A program made the position numbers and the translations under genes. From CAVRZR01 sp964354215 (GTDB taxonomy: Bacteria; Actinomycetota; Coriobacteriia; Anaerosomatales; CAVRZR01), in the NCBI GenBank assembly GCA_964354215.1, contig CAYGYT010000038.1, positions 1-20,201 of the forward strand: DNA of 20,201 nucleotides, given 5' to 3'. The number at the start of each line of letters is the position of its first letter. Positions within the stretch are counted from its first letter, which is position 1. Positions 1 through 9,006 of the stretch are shown here, in pieces. The notes beneath the pieces are model-generated. The model was not told where the DNA came from, did no database searches, and saw only the letters and a list, made by a program, of their open reading frames with translations.

Positions 1-700
<700 letters not shown>

Positions 701-702
<2 letters not shown>

Positions 703-823
703 CGGGGAAACGCACGAAGGGGCGTCCGCGCGACTCGACCTCATCCGCAGGGAGCGAGTATTCGAAGACTCGGCCGATGTCGAGGCCGCATACGAGGCGG
801 CGACCAAGGAGGGAACGTCATGA
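701..823 (+). pseudogene. Startless coding-like fragment, possible remnant gene end
   Basis: Between the sulfatase stop and the DUF2252 start, one frame reads as a plausible charged, helical protein C-terminus (RLDLIRRERVFEDSADVEAA region). It ends in TGA at 821-823, overlapping the next ATG at 820-822 in an ATGA arrangement typical of translationally coupled genes. No ATG, GTG or TTG lies in this frame after the sulfatase stop, so the fragment cannot be translated alone as it stands. It may be the tail of a gene whose body was deleted, or chance coding-like sequence. I cannot assign a family. Confidence 0.3.
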
Positions 824-1684
824 GCGCAATCAGGAAGAGCGCGACCAGAAGGAGCGCGGCGACCGAACCCCGGGTAACCGCGCAGACGCCGAGGCGGTCG
901 GCTTTGCAGGCCATTCCCCATCTCACGCCGGCGGAGCACGCAGCTCGTGGCAAGGCGGCGCGCGCCGAGGTGCCTCGGCGGAGTCACTCGATCTGGGACC
1001 CCTCTGAGAACAGGCTCGACCCCGTCGATATGCTCGAAGCGCAGGCGGTGACGCGGGTGCCCGAGCTGGTTCCGATCCGCTATGGACGTATGCTTGTATC
1101 CCCCTTCGCGTTCTACCGCGGTGCGGCCTACATCATGGCGTCGGGCCCGCAAGGTGGTCGGAGTTGGCAGCGTGGGCACCCGCGCCTGGATCCTGCTCAT
1201 GCTCGGCCGCGACGAGCAAGACCCCCTGTTCCTGCAGGTCAAGGAGGCAGGGCCGTCCGTCCTTGAGGAGTACCTCGGCGTGAGTGCGTTCAAGAACAGC
1301 GGGCAGCGGGTTGTCGAGGGCCAGCGCCTTATGCAGGCATCGAGCGACATCTTCCTCGGCTGGATCCGCACCACCGGCATTGACGGAGTGCAGCGCGATT
1401 TCTACCTGCGGCAGCTGTGGGACTGGAAGACGTCCGTCAACCTCGAAACCATCCGTCCTGCGGGCCTCGCGATGTACGCCACGATGTGCGGTGGCACCCT
1501 TGCCCGGGCACACGCGCGCTCGGGCGACCGAATCGCGATCGGTGCGTACCTTGGGAGCGGAGCCGTGTTCGACGACGCCATCGCCGACTTCGCCGTCGCC
1601 TACGCCGACCAGAACCTTGCGGACTACGAGACGTTCAAGGTCGCTGTCGACAATGGGCGCCTCAAGGTCGAGACCGGTCTGTGA
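820..1684 (+). pseudogene. DUF2252 family protein, internally deleted and frameshifted
   Basis: Two pieces of one DUF2252 protein lie end to end in different frames. The N-terminal piece starts at ATG 820 and is recognisable to about 1140: LTPAEHAARGKAAR, then the hallmark RVPELVPIRYGRML and FAFYRGAAYIMA. The C-terminal piece begins about 1147 in another frame with ARKVVGVGSVGTRAW, then KEAGPSVLEEYLG, RVVEGQRLMQ.SSDIFLGW and LARAHARSGDRIAI, ending in TGA at 1682-1684. In intact family members about 200 or more residues separate these blocks, including a C-G-D-x-H-x-x-N-F-G segment; all of that is absent here. Unless corrected, the N-terminal frame runs into unrelated residues and stops at 1266. 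Either the gene is broken or the assembly collapsed here. The family is widespread and kinase-like in places, but its function is unknown to me. The SulP gene follows after 10 bases, suggesting one operon. Confidence 0.85.
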
Positions 1685-1694
1685 CCGACAAGCC

Positions 1695-3425
1695 GTGAGC
1701 GAGACAGTCACGCCGAAGACGTCCACGGTCGACGCCCTGAAACAGGGCGCCGCCGCAGCGGTCGAACGCCTCCCCGGTCCGGTCAGGCGAGTCACGGGTC
1801 GCGATGCGATCTCGGGCTTCACGAACGCGGTCGCCAACATCCCCGACAGCATGGCGAACGCGACGCTTGCGGGACTGAACCCGATCCACGGCCTCTACTC
1901 GCTTGTGGTCGGTACCCCGGTTGCCGCGCTCACGACGGGCTCGAAGCTCATGACGGTGGCCGTCACGGGTTCCATGGCGCTGATCGTCGCCGACGCACTG
2001 TACTCGGTGCCCAAGGACGAGCGCGCTGTCACTCTGGTCGCACTCACGCTGCTCGTGGGGGTTGTCCAGATCCTTCTCGGCATCTTACGTGCCGGCACGC
2101 TCGTCCGGTTCGTGTCGAACTCAGTGATGCGAGGATTCCTCACCGGCGTCGCGGTCAACATCGCGCTCTCTCAGGTGTCTGCGGTGACTGGGTATACGAG
2201 TGCCCTCGACAACAAGGTGGCGCGCCTCGTCGACACGCTGCTCCACCCTCGCGCCCTCAGCGTTGCGACAATCCTGGTGTCGCTCCTCACCGTGGGGATC
2301 ATTCTAGGAACGGAGCGGACGCGCCTGGTCACCTTCTCTTTCCCGATAGCGCTCGTCGTCTCGACGCTCGTCGTGCAGCTCGGCAGCGTTGGTGTGGCGC
2401 TCGTGGGCGATAGCGCCCAGATTCCCTCTGCGCTGCCGGCGTTCGTGCTACCCCAACTGAGCGCACTAGCAGGTCTTCTGGTTCCGGCGATGTCGATTGC
2501 GATCGTCGGCCTCATCCAGGGCGCGGGCATCAGCAAAGCGGTCCCAAACCCCGGCGGCATCTATCCCGACATCAACCGCGACTTCATCGGGCAGGGAGCT
2601 GGCAACGCGGCCGCAGCGGTCTTCGGGGGGATGCCGGTCGGAGCCTCGCTATCGAGCACTGCACTCAACGTGCAGCTCGGCGGGCGACACCGCGCGGCGA
2701 ACTTCATCATCGGACCAATCATCGCGGTCGTGCTCTTGCTCTTCGCCCCCGCGGTGGAGCTGATTCCCGAAGCGGCCCTCGGCGCCATGCTGATCCTCAT
2801 CGGCCTGCGCGCCATTGACCTCCCTGCCATTCGCGCGGTATGGCAGACGAGCCCGCAGACCGGCACGATCATGGCCGTCACCTTCGTCGGGACGCTCGTG
2901 GTGCCAGTGCAGTACGCGGTCCTCATCGGCGTGGCGCTCTCGGTCGTGCAGCACGTCTACAGCTCGTCGCTGGACGTGCGTGTCGTGGCACTCACCCGAG
3001 ACACGCGGGGGCGCCTCATCGAGGGCGAGGCACCGGCGAAGCTCGCAGACAGCTCGCTGACGGTCCTGGACGTCTACGGCAGCGTCTTCTACGCGGGCAC
3101 GGATGTGATCGATCGGCTCCTGCCCGATCCCATCGGAGCGCGCGACACGGTCGTGGTGCTCAGACTTCGGGGGCGTGCCGATGTAGGCAGCACGTTCCTC
3201 CAGCTCATCCAGCGCTACGGCGCGCAGGTCGCGGAGCAGGGCGGCTACCTCGCGCTCGTCGGCATCGGTCCAGCGCTCCTCGACCAGCTCGTTCGCACCG
3301 ACGTCGCCGACACGATCGGTCGAGAGCACATCTACCTTGCGAAACCGGCGCTGATGGCTTCGCTCGACGATGCGGTGAAGGACGCCGAGGCCTGGCTGCA
3401 ATCCAGAGCGCATCGGCCCGACTGA
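1695..3425 (+). CDS. SulP family anion permease with STAS domain
   Basis: The 576-residue product has the full SulP layout. A hydrophobic transport domain spans about residues 20-440, with the conserved early stretch around FTNAVANIPDSMANATLAG and GLNPIHGLYS, then NSVMRGFLTGVAVNIALSQ and GGMPVGASLSSTALNVQLGG. A cytoplasmic STAS domain follows at about residues 455-560 (LDVYGSVFYAGTDVIDRLLP onward). SulP proteins import sulfate, bicarbonate or other anions; the substrate is not readable here. The GTG at 1695 is chosen because the sequence just upstream is unrelated to the family and the preceding DUF2252 frame stops at 1684; no strong Shine-Dalgarno site is visible. The open frame extends further upstream only as a shadow of DUF2252. 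Association with a sulfatase suggests sulfate uptake, by inference. Confidence 0.9.
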   Translation: MSETVTPKTSTVDALKQGAAAAVERLPGPVRRVTGRDAISGFTNAVANIPDSMANATLAGLNPIHGLYSLVVGTPVAALTTGSKLMTVAVTGSMALIVADALYSVPKDERAVTLVALTLLVGVVQILLGILRAGTLVRFVSNSVMRGFLTGVAVNIALSQVSAVTGYTSALDNKVARLVDTLLHPRALSVATILVSLLTVGIILGTERTRLVTFSFPIALVVSTLVVQLGSVGVALVGDSAQIPSALPAFVLPQLSALAGLLVPAMSIAIVGLIQGAGISKAVPNPGGIYPDINRDFIGQGAGNAAAAVFGGMPVGASLSSTALNVQLGGRHRAANFIIGPIIAVVLLLFAPAVELIPEAALGAMLILIGLRAIDLPAIRAVWQTSPQTGTIMAVTFVGTLVVPVQYAVLIGVALSVVQHVYSSSLDVRVVALTRDTRGRLIEGEAPAKLADSSLTVLDVYGSVFYAGTDVIDRLLPDPIGARDTVVVLRLRGRADVGSTFLQLIQRYGAQVAEQGGYLALVGIGPALLDQLVRTDVADTIGREHIYLAKPALMASLDDAVKDAEAWLQSRAHRPD

Positions 3426-3460
3426 CGCTCCGTGAGCACCGCTCTGGCTGAAGGGGTGTG

Positions 3461-4546
3461 CTACGACCCGCTGGATTCTTGAGCAGACTCCGGCGCGGAC
3501 GGCGTTTCTGCCGAGAACGGGTGCTTCCCACTGCTCATCAGGTAGCTCAGCCCGCGGGTGCTCTCCGAGGTCTCGAGGGAAAGCCTCACAATCATCGTCA
3601 TCGGCACGGACAGAATCGCCCCCACGGGCCCGAGGACGAAGCCCCAGAACAGCAGCGAACCGAACACGACCGCCGGCGACAGATCGGTACCCTCGCCCAT
3701 TTGCCTCGGCAGAACGAAGTTCTGGATACCACCGTTGATGACGATGAACGCCACAATCACGATCAACGCCTTCTCGGGACCGTACAGGAGCAACGCGAGC
3801 AACGCCGGCCCGACAAGTGAGATGAGGAATCCGATGCTCGGAATGAAGCCGAGAAGGAATGCGAGGACCCCCCACAGAAGCGCGAATGGAATCCCGAGTG
3901 CATAGAGCAGCACGGTGTCCGTCGCTGCCACGAGCAGGTTCACCCATGCCGTGATGACGACGTAGTTCCTGATGTTGCCGACGAAGCGGTCCACCGGTTC
4001 GCGCCGTGCAGGAAGCGCGATCGCCCTGATCTTCTCGGGCATCCGGGTCGATTCGAACAACATGTAGCCGGCGAGGAAGATCATGAAGCCGAAACTGCTG
4101 AACGCGCCAAGCAGCCATTTGGCGATCTCGCCTACCCACTGCACCACCGCGTTCGAGTCGAGCGACGGATTCGACTCCAGCGTCGACTCGGTGAGCCCGA
4201 GCGATGCGAGCGAGTCTTTGATCTGCGACTGGAGATTGGCGAACTGCTCCTTGTAGGTAGGAAGGGTGGCAATGAACTGATTCAGTGATGCGGTCAGCAC
4301 AAGGAAGAGGAGCAGGATCGCGACGATCGTCCCGATAGCCGTGATCGCGAAGGCAAGACCAGAACGCATACCGCGCCGCACGAGCCAGGCCTGGATGGGA
4401 GCCACCGCGATAGTGATGACGAATGCGAGCAAGAACTGGCTCACGAGCTGGCTGGCACCGTGCAGGACCACGAGTACCACTGCGGCGGCTGCGATTCCGA
4501 CGATCATGCTCAGAAACGAGTTGGGGCCGAGCCGTTCGTCTGTCAT
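3461..4546 (-). CDS. AI-2E family transporter (PerM/UPF0118 type)
   Basis: This 361-residue membrane protein has the usual AI-2E exporter pattern. Hydrophobic helices near the N-terminus (IVGIAAAAVVLVVLHGAS and FLLAFVITIAVAPIQAWLVR) are followed by a soluble stretch of about 80 residues, then a helix pair, and a C-terminal set including PSIGFLISLVGPALLALLLY and FGSLLFWGFVLGPVGAILSVP. The P-I-Q-A-W-L-V-R-R-G and G-P-V-G-A-I-L-S-V-P motifs are typical of the family. Start ATG at 4546 is preferred over an upstream in-frame ATG at 4594 because GAGAGGA lies 7 bases before it. Family members have been linked to autoinducer-2 export and to Na+/H+ exchange; which applies here is unknown. The gene converges on the SulP gene, with 35 bases between the stops. 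Confidence 0.88.
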   Translation of the reverse strand: MTDERLGPNSFLSMIVGIAAAAVVLVVLHGASQLVSQFLLAFVITIAVAPIQAWLVRRGMRSGLAFAITAIGTIVAILLLFLVLTASLNQFIATLPTYKEQFANLQSQIKDSLASLGLTESTLESNPSLDSNAVVQWVGEIAKWLLGAFSSFGFMIFLAGYMLFESTRMPEKIRAIALPARREPVDRFVGNIRNYVVITAWVNLLVAATDTVLLYALGIPFALLWGVLAFLLGFIPSIGFLISLVGPALLALLLYGPEKALIVIVAFIVINGGIQNFVLPRQMGEGTDLSPAVVFGSLLFWGFVLGPVGAILSVPMTMIVRLSLETSESTRGLSYLMSSGKHPFSAETPSAPESAQESSGS

Positions 4547-4611
4547 GGTGCGGTCCTCTCGAACGTTCGTCCCGACTCCAGGGCTCACTCTCACGGATTG
4601 GTGGCACTCCT

Positions 4612-4639
4612 AGGATAGAGCAGTGGGCCTGCCCGTCGA
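4612..4639 (-). promoter_or_regulatory. Candidate promoter for the AI-2E family gene
   Basis: Read on the minus strand, a -35-like TCGACG (4634-4639) is followed after 16 bases by a -10-like TATCCT (4612-4617), about 65 bases upstream of the chosen ATG. The match is moderate and rests on eye alone. Confidence 0.3.
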
Positions 4640-4733
4640 GCAAGGTGGAATGCGTTCGAGCGTGCTCAGGCTTCCTGATCCCGAAGTGCTCGCTCGAGTT
4701 CGCCTACGTGGCCTACCGCGCCGCGCGTTGGCG

Positions 4734-4776
4734 CGTACGTGGGTATAGGTACTACGTACGGGCGCTTCGTACGTAC
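4734..4776. promoter_or_regulatory. Cluster of CGTACG-type repeats upstream of the GMC-like gene (candidate operator)
   Basis: Three copies of a CGTACG(T) core occur at 4734-4740, 4753-4760 and 4768-4776. The first and second form an inverted repeat with 7-base arms, and the second and third one with 8-base arms (TACGTACG, 7-base loop, CGTACGTA). The GTAC cores of the first two are 21 bases apart, two helical turns, so a dimeric regulator could bind one face. The last copy ends 35 bases before the GMC-like ATG. A related inverted repeat lies upstream of the convergent glycosyltransferase gene. Confidence 0.45.
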
Positions 4777-4811
4777 GACCCCACTCGTTCTGGTCGCACA
4801 TTGCAGGGGGG

Positions 4812-6128
4812 ATGAGCGCAATGGCCGATACTACCAACTCGGACCATCGCTACGACGCCGTCGTCGTCGGATCGGGGATGGGCGGCGCCTTCGTCGCACG
4901 GGAACTCAGTCGCGCCGGCAAAGACGTCCTCGTTCTCGAAGCCGGACAGCTGGAAACCAGCGTCGGCACGTTCAAGGACACGCTGCGCTACTACGACGGG
5001 GCCCGCGTGTCCCGCTCGCCGAGGAAGTCCAAAGAGGGTGTCATCTTGTGGCGCACCTTCATGGCGGGCGGCTCGACGGTGGTCGCCTGCGGCAACGGAG
5101 TGCGCTGTCTCGAACGCCAGCTCTCGGAGCGCGGTATCGACCTTGCCGAGGAGTTCTCGGCGCTCGAAGCTGAGCTCGGTGTGCATCCCCTCGAGGAGCG
5201 CCTCATCTCGGAGGGAGGTCAGGCGATTCGCTCAGCCGCGTCAGAGCTCGGCCTTACGTTCCAACAGATGCCCAAGTTCGTTGACGCCGAGAAGTGCACG
5301 GCGTGTGGCAAGTGCGCGATGGGCTGCGCGTCGCACGCCAAGTGGACTGCCGAGGTGCCTCTCGCGGACGCGGTCGCGCACGGTGCCCACGTCGTCTACG
5401 GAGTCGAGGTGGACCGCGTGCTCCGGGACAACGGCCACGCCGTTGGCGTGGCTGGCCTTTCGGGGCGCAAGTCGTTCGAGGCCCGTGCCGACACGGTGGT
5501 GCTTTCCGCGGGAGGGCTGGGAACGCCACCCATTCTCCAACACTCGGGCATCGATGCCGCCGGCCCGGGCCTGTTCATCGACACGCTCGTAAACGTATAC
5601 GGCGAAAGCCCTGATCTGAACCTCATTCACGAGCCGCAGATGTCGCTCGTCGACGTCGAGTTCTGCGAAGAGCGCGGATTCCTGCTCTCGCCGTTCGTGA
5701 ACCACCCCACAGCTGTGCGAGCGATCGAGGCGGGCGCGTCCGGCATGTCGATGCCTGACAAACACCTCCTCGGCATCATGATCAAGAGTCGTGACGACCC
5801 GGCCGGACAGGTATTCGCCGACGGCACGGTCTCGAAGCCTGTGACGCAGGCCGACCAGCGTCGACTCGATGACGGCGCCGCGCTGGCAAGAGAGATTCTC
5901 TTGAAGGCGGGAGCGGATCCGAAGTCGATCATCGTGTCCAAGCCCCAAGGCGCGCACCACGGAGGGACCGCCGCCATCGGCACAGTCGTCGATGAGAACC
6001 TGCAGACAGACGTCGAAGGCCTCTTCGTGTGTGATGCCTCGGTGCTGCCGGAGGGCCCGGGGCTTCCACCCATGTTGACCATCGGCGCGCTGGCCCTGAG
6101 GCTGGGCCACACGCTGGCTACGGCTTGA
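4812..6128 (+). CDS. GMC-like FAD-dependent oxidoreductase with an Fe-S cluster motif
   Basis: This is a 438-residue flavoprotein. An N-terminal Rossmann motif GSGMGG (residues 20-25), with the acidic residue E43 at the end of strand two, binds FAD. The C-terminal block around H382-H383, then DASVLPEGPGLPPMLTIGAL, matches the end of the glucose-methanol-choline oxidoreductase family. In between lies a ferredoxin-like CX2CX2CX3C motif (C162, C165, C168, C172; CTACGKCAMGC), which most GMC enzymes lack and which suggests a 4Fe-4S cluster passing electrons on or off the flavin. It is shorter than classical GMC enzymes (500-600 residues). The start is ATG 4812, with AGGGGGG only a few bases upstream; ATG 4821 (MADTT) is a fair alternative with better spacing. 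The substrate, probably an alcohol or similar, is unknown. The gene ends 3 bases from the convergent glycosyltransferase. Confidence 0.87.
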   Translation: MSAMADTTNSDHRYDAVVVGSGMGGAFVARELSRAGKDVLVLEAGQLETSVGTFKDTLRYYDGARVSRSPRKSKEGVILWRTFMAGGSTVVACGNGVRCLERQLSERGIDLAEEFSALEAELGVHPLEERLISEGGQAIRSAASELGLTFQQMPKFVDAEKCTACGKCAMGCASHAKWTAEVPLADAVAHGAHVVYGVEVDRVLRDNGHAVGVAGLSGRKSFEARADTVVLSAGGLGTPPILQHSGIDAAGPGLFIDTLVNVYGESPDLNLIHEPQMSLVDVEFCEERGFLLSPFVNHPTAVRAIEAGASGMSMPDKHLLGIMIKSRDDPAGQVFADGTVSKPVTQADQRRLDDGAALAREILLKAGADPKSIIVSKPQGAHHGGTAAIGTVVDENLQTDVEGLFVCDASVLPEGPGLPPMLTIGALALRLGHTLATA

Positions 6129-6131
6129 GGC

Positions 6132-7343
6132 CTAGCCGACGGCGCGCTCCATCACGATCTCGGCGGCGCGTCGAGCGCCGTCGATGGGGATCTGCGTCCA
6201 AGTCACCTCGGCGCCGAGGTTCGCGACGATCGCCTCGGCGAGTGTCTCCGGCGTCGTCGATGAGAGGCGCATGCGGATGCCCGCGTTGTGCCGTTCCAGA
6301 CGACCGGCGACCGTGACCTCTTGCTCGGACTGATTCTCGACCGGGAAGTACAGGAAGGGGCGCCTGAGCGCCTCGACTTCGAGTGTGCTCGTGCCACCGC
6401 CCTGCACGATGGCAAGATCGCTTGCCGCCATGTGGCGCCACAGCTCCGGGACCATGCCTCGGCATTCGACGTCCTCCGGCGCGTCGATCGTGGCCGCGTC
6501 GATGCGCGGCCCCGAGACGAGTACCATTCGCAGTCCCGGCATTCGGGCAGCGGCGAGCGGAAACGCGCGGCCGCAGAGCTCGAGCAGCTCCCGTCCGATC
6601 GACGTGCCGCCGACCGAGCAGACGACAAGCGGCTCTTGCGGGTAGCCGAGCTCTTGCCGAAGGCTGCGTCGGTCCGGTACGCCCTCAGCGGCGAACGGCA
6701 GCGCGTAGCCGACGAACTCGAAGTGTCTGTCGGAGTACTGTCGCCGGTTGGGCAGGAAGCGCCCGAACGGCCGGTCCGGCACGTCCTCGATCTCGCCGAA
6801 GAAGACATCCACGTTCCGCCCCCGTGTCGAGATGCGCCACTCCTGCGACCAGATCACGTTGATGATCCACGCGCCGAGCCGTTCGACCGCGCTGCCGGTG
6901 GTCACTTCCATGCCGAGGAAGTCGTACATCAGCGCGAACGGTACGTCGCGCGGCAACACGTGGATGCCGAGGAAGTTGGTGAGGAGCACCTCGTAGGTCT
7001 CGTTGCCGACGATCACGTCGAAGCCGCCGCGAGTTGCCGCCCTTCCCAGAACGCGCGCGTTGTGGATCCAGGCCGGCAGTGCCCGGAACACGTACGTCGT
7101 GAGGCTCAGACGTCCGTTCCGTGTGACGGTCTCGGCGAGATCGGTCTCGCCCCGGTACTCTGCCAGCTCGGGAACGAGCGTCTCTCCGGCGTCTGCGAGC
7201 ACGTCGGATGCGGGCCTGCCCGCAAGCCAGGAGATCTCGACGTCAGGCCGCAGGCGGCGCATCTCGCGCGCTACCGCGAGGTCTCGCGTCACGTGCCCGA
7301 GACCAAGAGACGCGCTCACGTATAGCACCCGAGGACTGGACAC
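6132..7343 (-). CDS. Glycosyltransferase, GT-B fold, MurG/UGT-like
   Basis: The 403-residue protein starts with a short beta strand and glycine-rich loop (VLYVSASLGLGHVTRDLAVA), typical of GT-B transferases that act on a lipid or small-molecule acceptor. The C-terminal half has the nucleotide-sugar site pattern: VVCSVGGTSIG opening the second Rossmann domain, then DLAIVQGGGTSTLEVEAL and YFPVENQSEQEVTVAGRL, resembling the GGxGT and PxxxxQ motifs of MurG/UGT families. Donor sugar and acceptor are unknown. The start is GTG 7343; the best Shine-Dalgarno match (AGAAGG) partly overlaps this codon, so an in-frame GTG 15 bases on is possible but would cut into the first strand. It converges on the Fe-S GMC-like gene, with only 3 bases between stops, so the two transcripts must overlap or terminate inside each other. 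Confidence 0.85.
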   Translation of the reverse strand: MSSPRVLYVSASLGLGHVTRDLAVAREMRRLRPDVEISWLAGRPASDVLADAGETLVPELAEYRGETDLAETVTRNGRLSLTTYVFRALPAWIHNARVLGRAATRGGFDVIVGNETYEVLLTNFLGIHVLPRDVPFALMYDFLGMEVTTGSAVERLGAWIINVIWSQEWRISTRGRNVDVFFGEIEDVPDRPFGRFLPNRRQYSDRHFEFVGYALPFAAEGVPDRRSLRQELGYPQEPLVVCSVGGTSIGRELLELCGRAFPLAAARMPGLRMVLVSGPRIDAATIDAPEDVECRGMVPELWRHMAASDLAIVQGGGTSTLEVEALRRPFLYFPVENQSEQEVTVAGRLERHNAGIRMRLSSTTPETLAEAIVANLGAEVTWTQIPIDGARRAAEIVMERAVG

Positions 7344-7371
7344 CTTCTAGACCCAACTGTGTCGTGGTGCT

Positions 7372-7389
7372 CGTACAAGCCGTACGTAC
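7372..7389. promoter_or_regulatory. CGTAC inverted repeat upstream of the glycosyltransferase gene
   Basis: CGTAC (7372-7376), a 5-base spacer, then GTACG (7382-7386) form an inverted repeat, with the second arm extended as CGTACGTAC to 7389. It begins 29 bases upstream of the glycosyltransferase start codon. The shape and distance resemble the repeats before the GMC-like gene at 4734-4776, so one regulator may bind both. The motif is short and CGTACG also occurs inside genes, so chance is possible. Confidence 0.35.
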
Positions 7390-7453
7390 CCCGCTTGGGT
7401 CGCGAAGGACCAGCTGCCAGTCTGGATCGTACCGGTGGCCACGACCGGTGAGA

Positions 7454-7483
7454 TTGGACCCACTCCTGGATGGTGAGTATCTA
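7454..7483 (+). promoter_or_regulatory. pyk: Candidate promoter for pyruvate kinase
   Basis: TTGGAC (7454-7459) and TATCTA (7478-7483) are separated by 18 bases and read towards the pyruvate kinase gene. They would give a leader of about 75 bases. The -35 box is a good match and the -10 box moderate. Confidence 0.4.
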
Positions 7484-7563
7484 GGTGAGCTCAGGCGCGG
7501 ATCGCGCGGGCGCGCGGATCCGGAGCACCGGTTCGCGGCAGAGCACTTCGGGAAGGCGGGCGT

Positions 7564-8961
7564 ATGAGGCGAACCAAGATCATCGCGACGATCGGTCCGG
7601 CGAGTGACTCGCCTCAGACGCTGGCGGCTCTGATGGACGCAGGCGTCGACGTGGCGCGCTTGAACGCATCACACAGCAGCATGGACGAGCTGGACCGTCG
7701 CCTGGGCGCAGTGCGTGCCGCGGCCCGGGTGAGCGGCCGAATGGTCGCGGTCATGCTCGACCTTCCCGGTCCGAAGATCCGACTTGCCCAGATGGCTCCT
7801 CGGCAGGTAGAGGCGGGAGAGAGCGTCACGCTCGTCTCGAGCGAAGGGGCCGCCGAGGACGCCCTCGTGTGCGCATCGTGCGACGCTCTGGCCCGCGCTG
7901 TCGCTCCGGGAAGCACGATTGTTGTCGGAGATGGCGAGGTCGAACTCGAGGTAACGGGCGTAGCGGCGGGGCGGATTGATACCCGGGTCGTGGCCGGCGG
8001 AACGATCCAGAGCCACAAGGGCATCACGGCGCGCGACGTGGCCCTGCGCCTGGACCCGATCACGCCGGCCGACGAAGCCGTTGTCCGATGGGGGATCGAG
8101 GCGGGCGTAGACCTTGTCGCGCAGTCGTTCGTCCAGAAGGCGACCGATGTGGACGCCTTGCGTGCTCTCCTCGGCGACACGGGGATACAGGTTGTCGCGA
8201 AGATCGAGCGACCGGAGGCCGTCGCGGAGATCGAGTCGATTGCTGAGCGCGCGGACGCGATCATGGTCGCACGCGGGGACCTCGGCGTTGCGTCGGCGCC
8301 GGAGCGCGTGCCGGTGTATCAGAAGCGCATCGTGCGCGCGGCGCGCGAGCAAGGAAAGCCAGTCATTATCGCGACTCAGATGCTCGAGTCAATGCTGCAC
8401 TCGCCTCGGCCGACGAGGGCCGAGGCGTCCGACGTGGCCAACGCGGTCTTCGACTCTGCGGATGCCGTCATGCTCTCGGGCGAGACCGCAGTCGGGGAGT
8501 ACCCCGTCAAAGCCGTCGCGACGATGGAGCGCATCATCGTCCTGGCTGAGGAGGACTGGACCGAGCAGTCGGTTGTGGGACCGCGCGCGCACGCGGGCGA
8601 CGACGTGCCCTGGGCGGTGAGCGCATCGGTCGCGGAGCTCGCCCGGAGCCTCGACCTGGCCGCCATCGTGACGGCCACTCAGTCTGGTGCGACGGCTCGT
8701 TTTGTCGCCGCGCACAGGCCCGACACGCCCATCACGGCTGTGACCACGAGCGAAGCCGTTGCGCGTCGGCTCGCGCTCGTGTGGGGAGTGAGGCCGGTCG
8801 TGACGCGCGAATCGGAAGACGTGGACGATCTCATCGGCATCGCGGCCCAAGCCGCACTGGACGCCGGGTGCCCCGCAGGAGCGCTCATCGCGATCACGGC
8901 GGGCGTTGCCGTGAACCGCCCGGGCATGACGAATCTCATCCACGTGCGGCGAATCGGCTGA
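7564..8961 (+). CDS. pyk: Pyruvate kinase
   Basis: This glycolytic enzyme transfers phosphate from phosphoenolpyruvate to ADP. The 465-residue length is normal for the bacterial enzyme. Visible landmarks are KIIATIGPAS at the start, the nucleotide-site residues R32, N34 and S36 followed by H37, MLDLPGPKIR, the start of the B domain after about residue 70, AKIERPEAVAEIE with the catalytic Lys, MVARGDLGV, IATQMLESM and ADAVMLSGETAVGEYPV. The C-terminal domain (about 340-465) includes ATQSGATARFVAAHRPDTPI. The usual RLNFSHG is RLNASHSS here, losing the Phe. Start ATG 7564 has GGGAAGG about 8 bases upstream. The gene stands alone, divergent from the glycosyltransferase. Confidence 0.96.
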   Translation: MRRTKIIATIGPASDSPQTLAALMDAGVDVARLNASHSSMDELDRRLGAVRAAARVSGRMVAVMLDLPGPKIRLAQMAPRQVEAGESVTLVSSEGAAEDALVCASCDALARAVAPGSTIVVGDGEVELEVTGVAAGRIDTRVVAGGTIQSHKGITARDVALRLDPITPADEAVVRWGIEAGVDLVAQSFVQKATDVDALRALLGDTGIQVVAKIERPEAVAEIESIAERADAIMVARGDLGVASAPERVPVYQKRIVRAAREQGKPVIIATQMLESMLHSPRPTRAEASDVANAVFDSADAVMLSGETAVGEYPVKAVATMERIIVLAEEDWTEQSVVGPRAHAGDDVPWAVSASVAELARSLDLAAIVTATQSGATARFVAAHRPDTPITAVTTSEAVARRLALVWGVRPVVTRESEDVDDLIGIAAQAALDAGCPAGALIAITAGVAVNRPGMTNLIHVRRIG

Positions 8962-9006
8962 TGCGCGGGACGTACCGAACGCGCAGGTGGCGGCTGGGAA
9001 TCCGAC

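Noticed and set aside
2649..4643. A long minus-strand open frame of over 600 codons
   Set aside because: It overlaps SulP antisense and AI-2E in another frame; the Arg/His/Asp-rich translation matches no family, whereas both real genes do.
4605..4690. A tRNA-like look (GTTCGAG and short stems)
   Set aside because: The stems and T-loop do not assemble into a cloverleaf and there is no acceptor stem.
8962..8985. TGCGCG/CGCGCA inverted repeat after pyruvate kinase
   Set aside because: A 6-base stem with a 12-base loop and no T-run is too weak to call a terminator.
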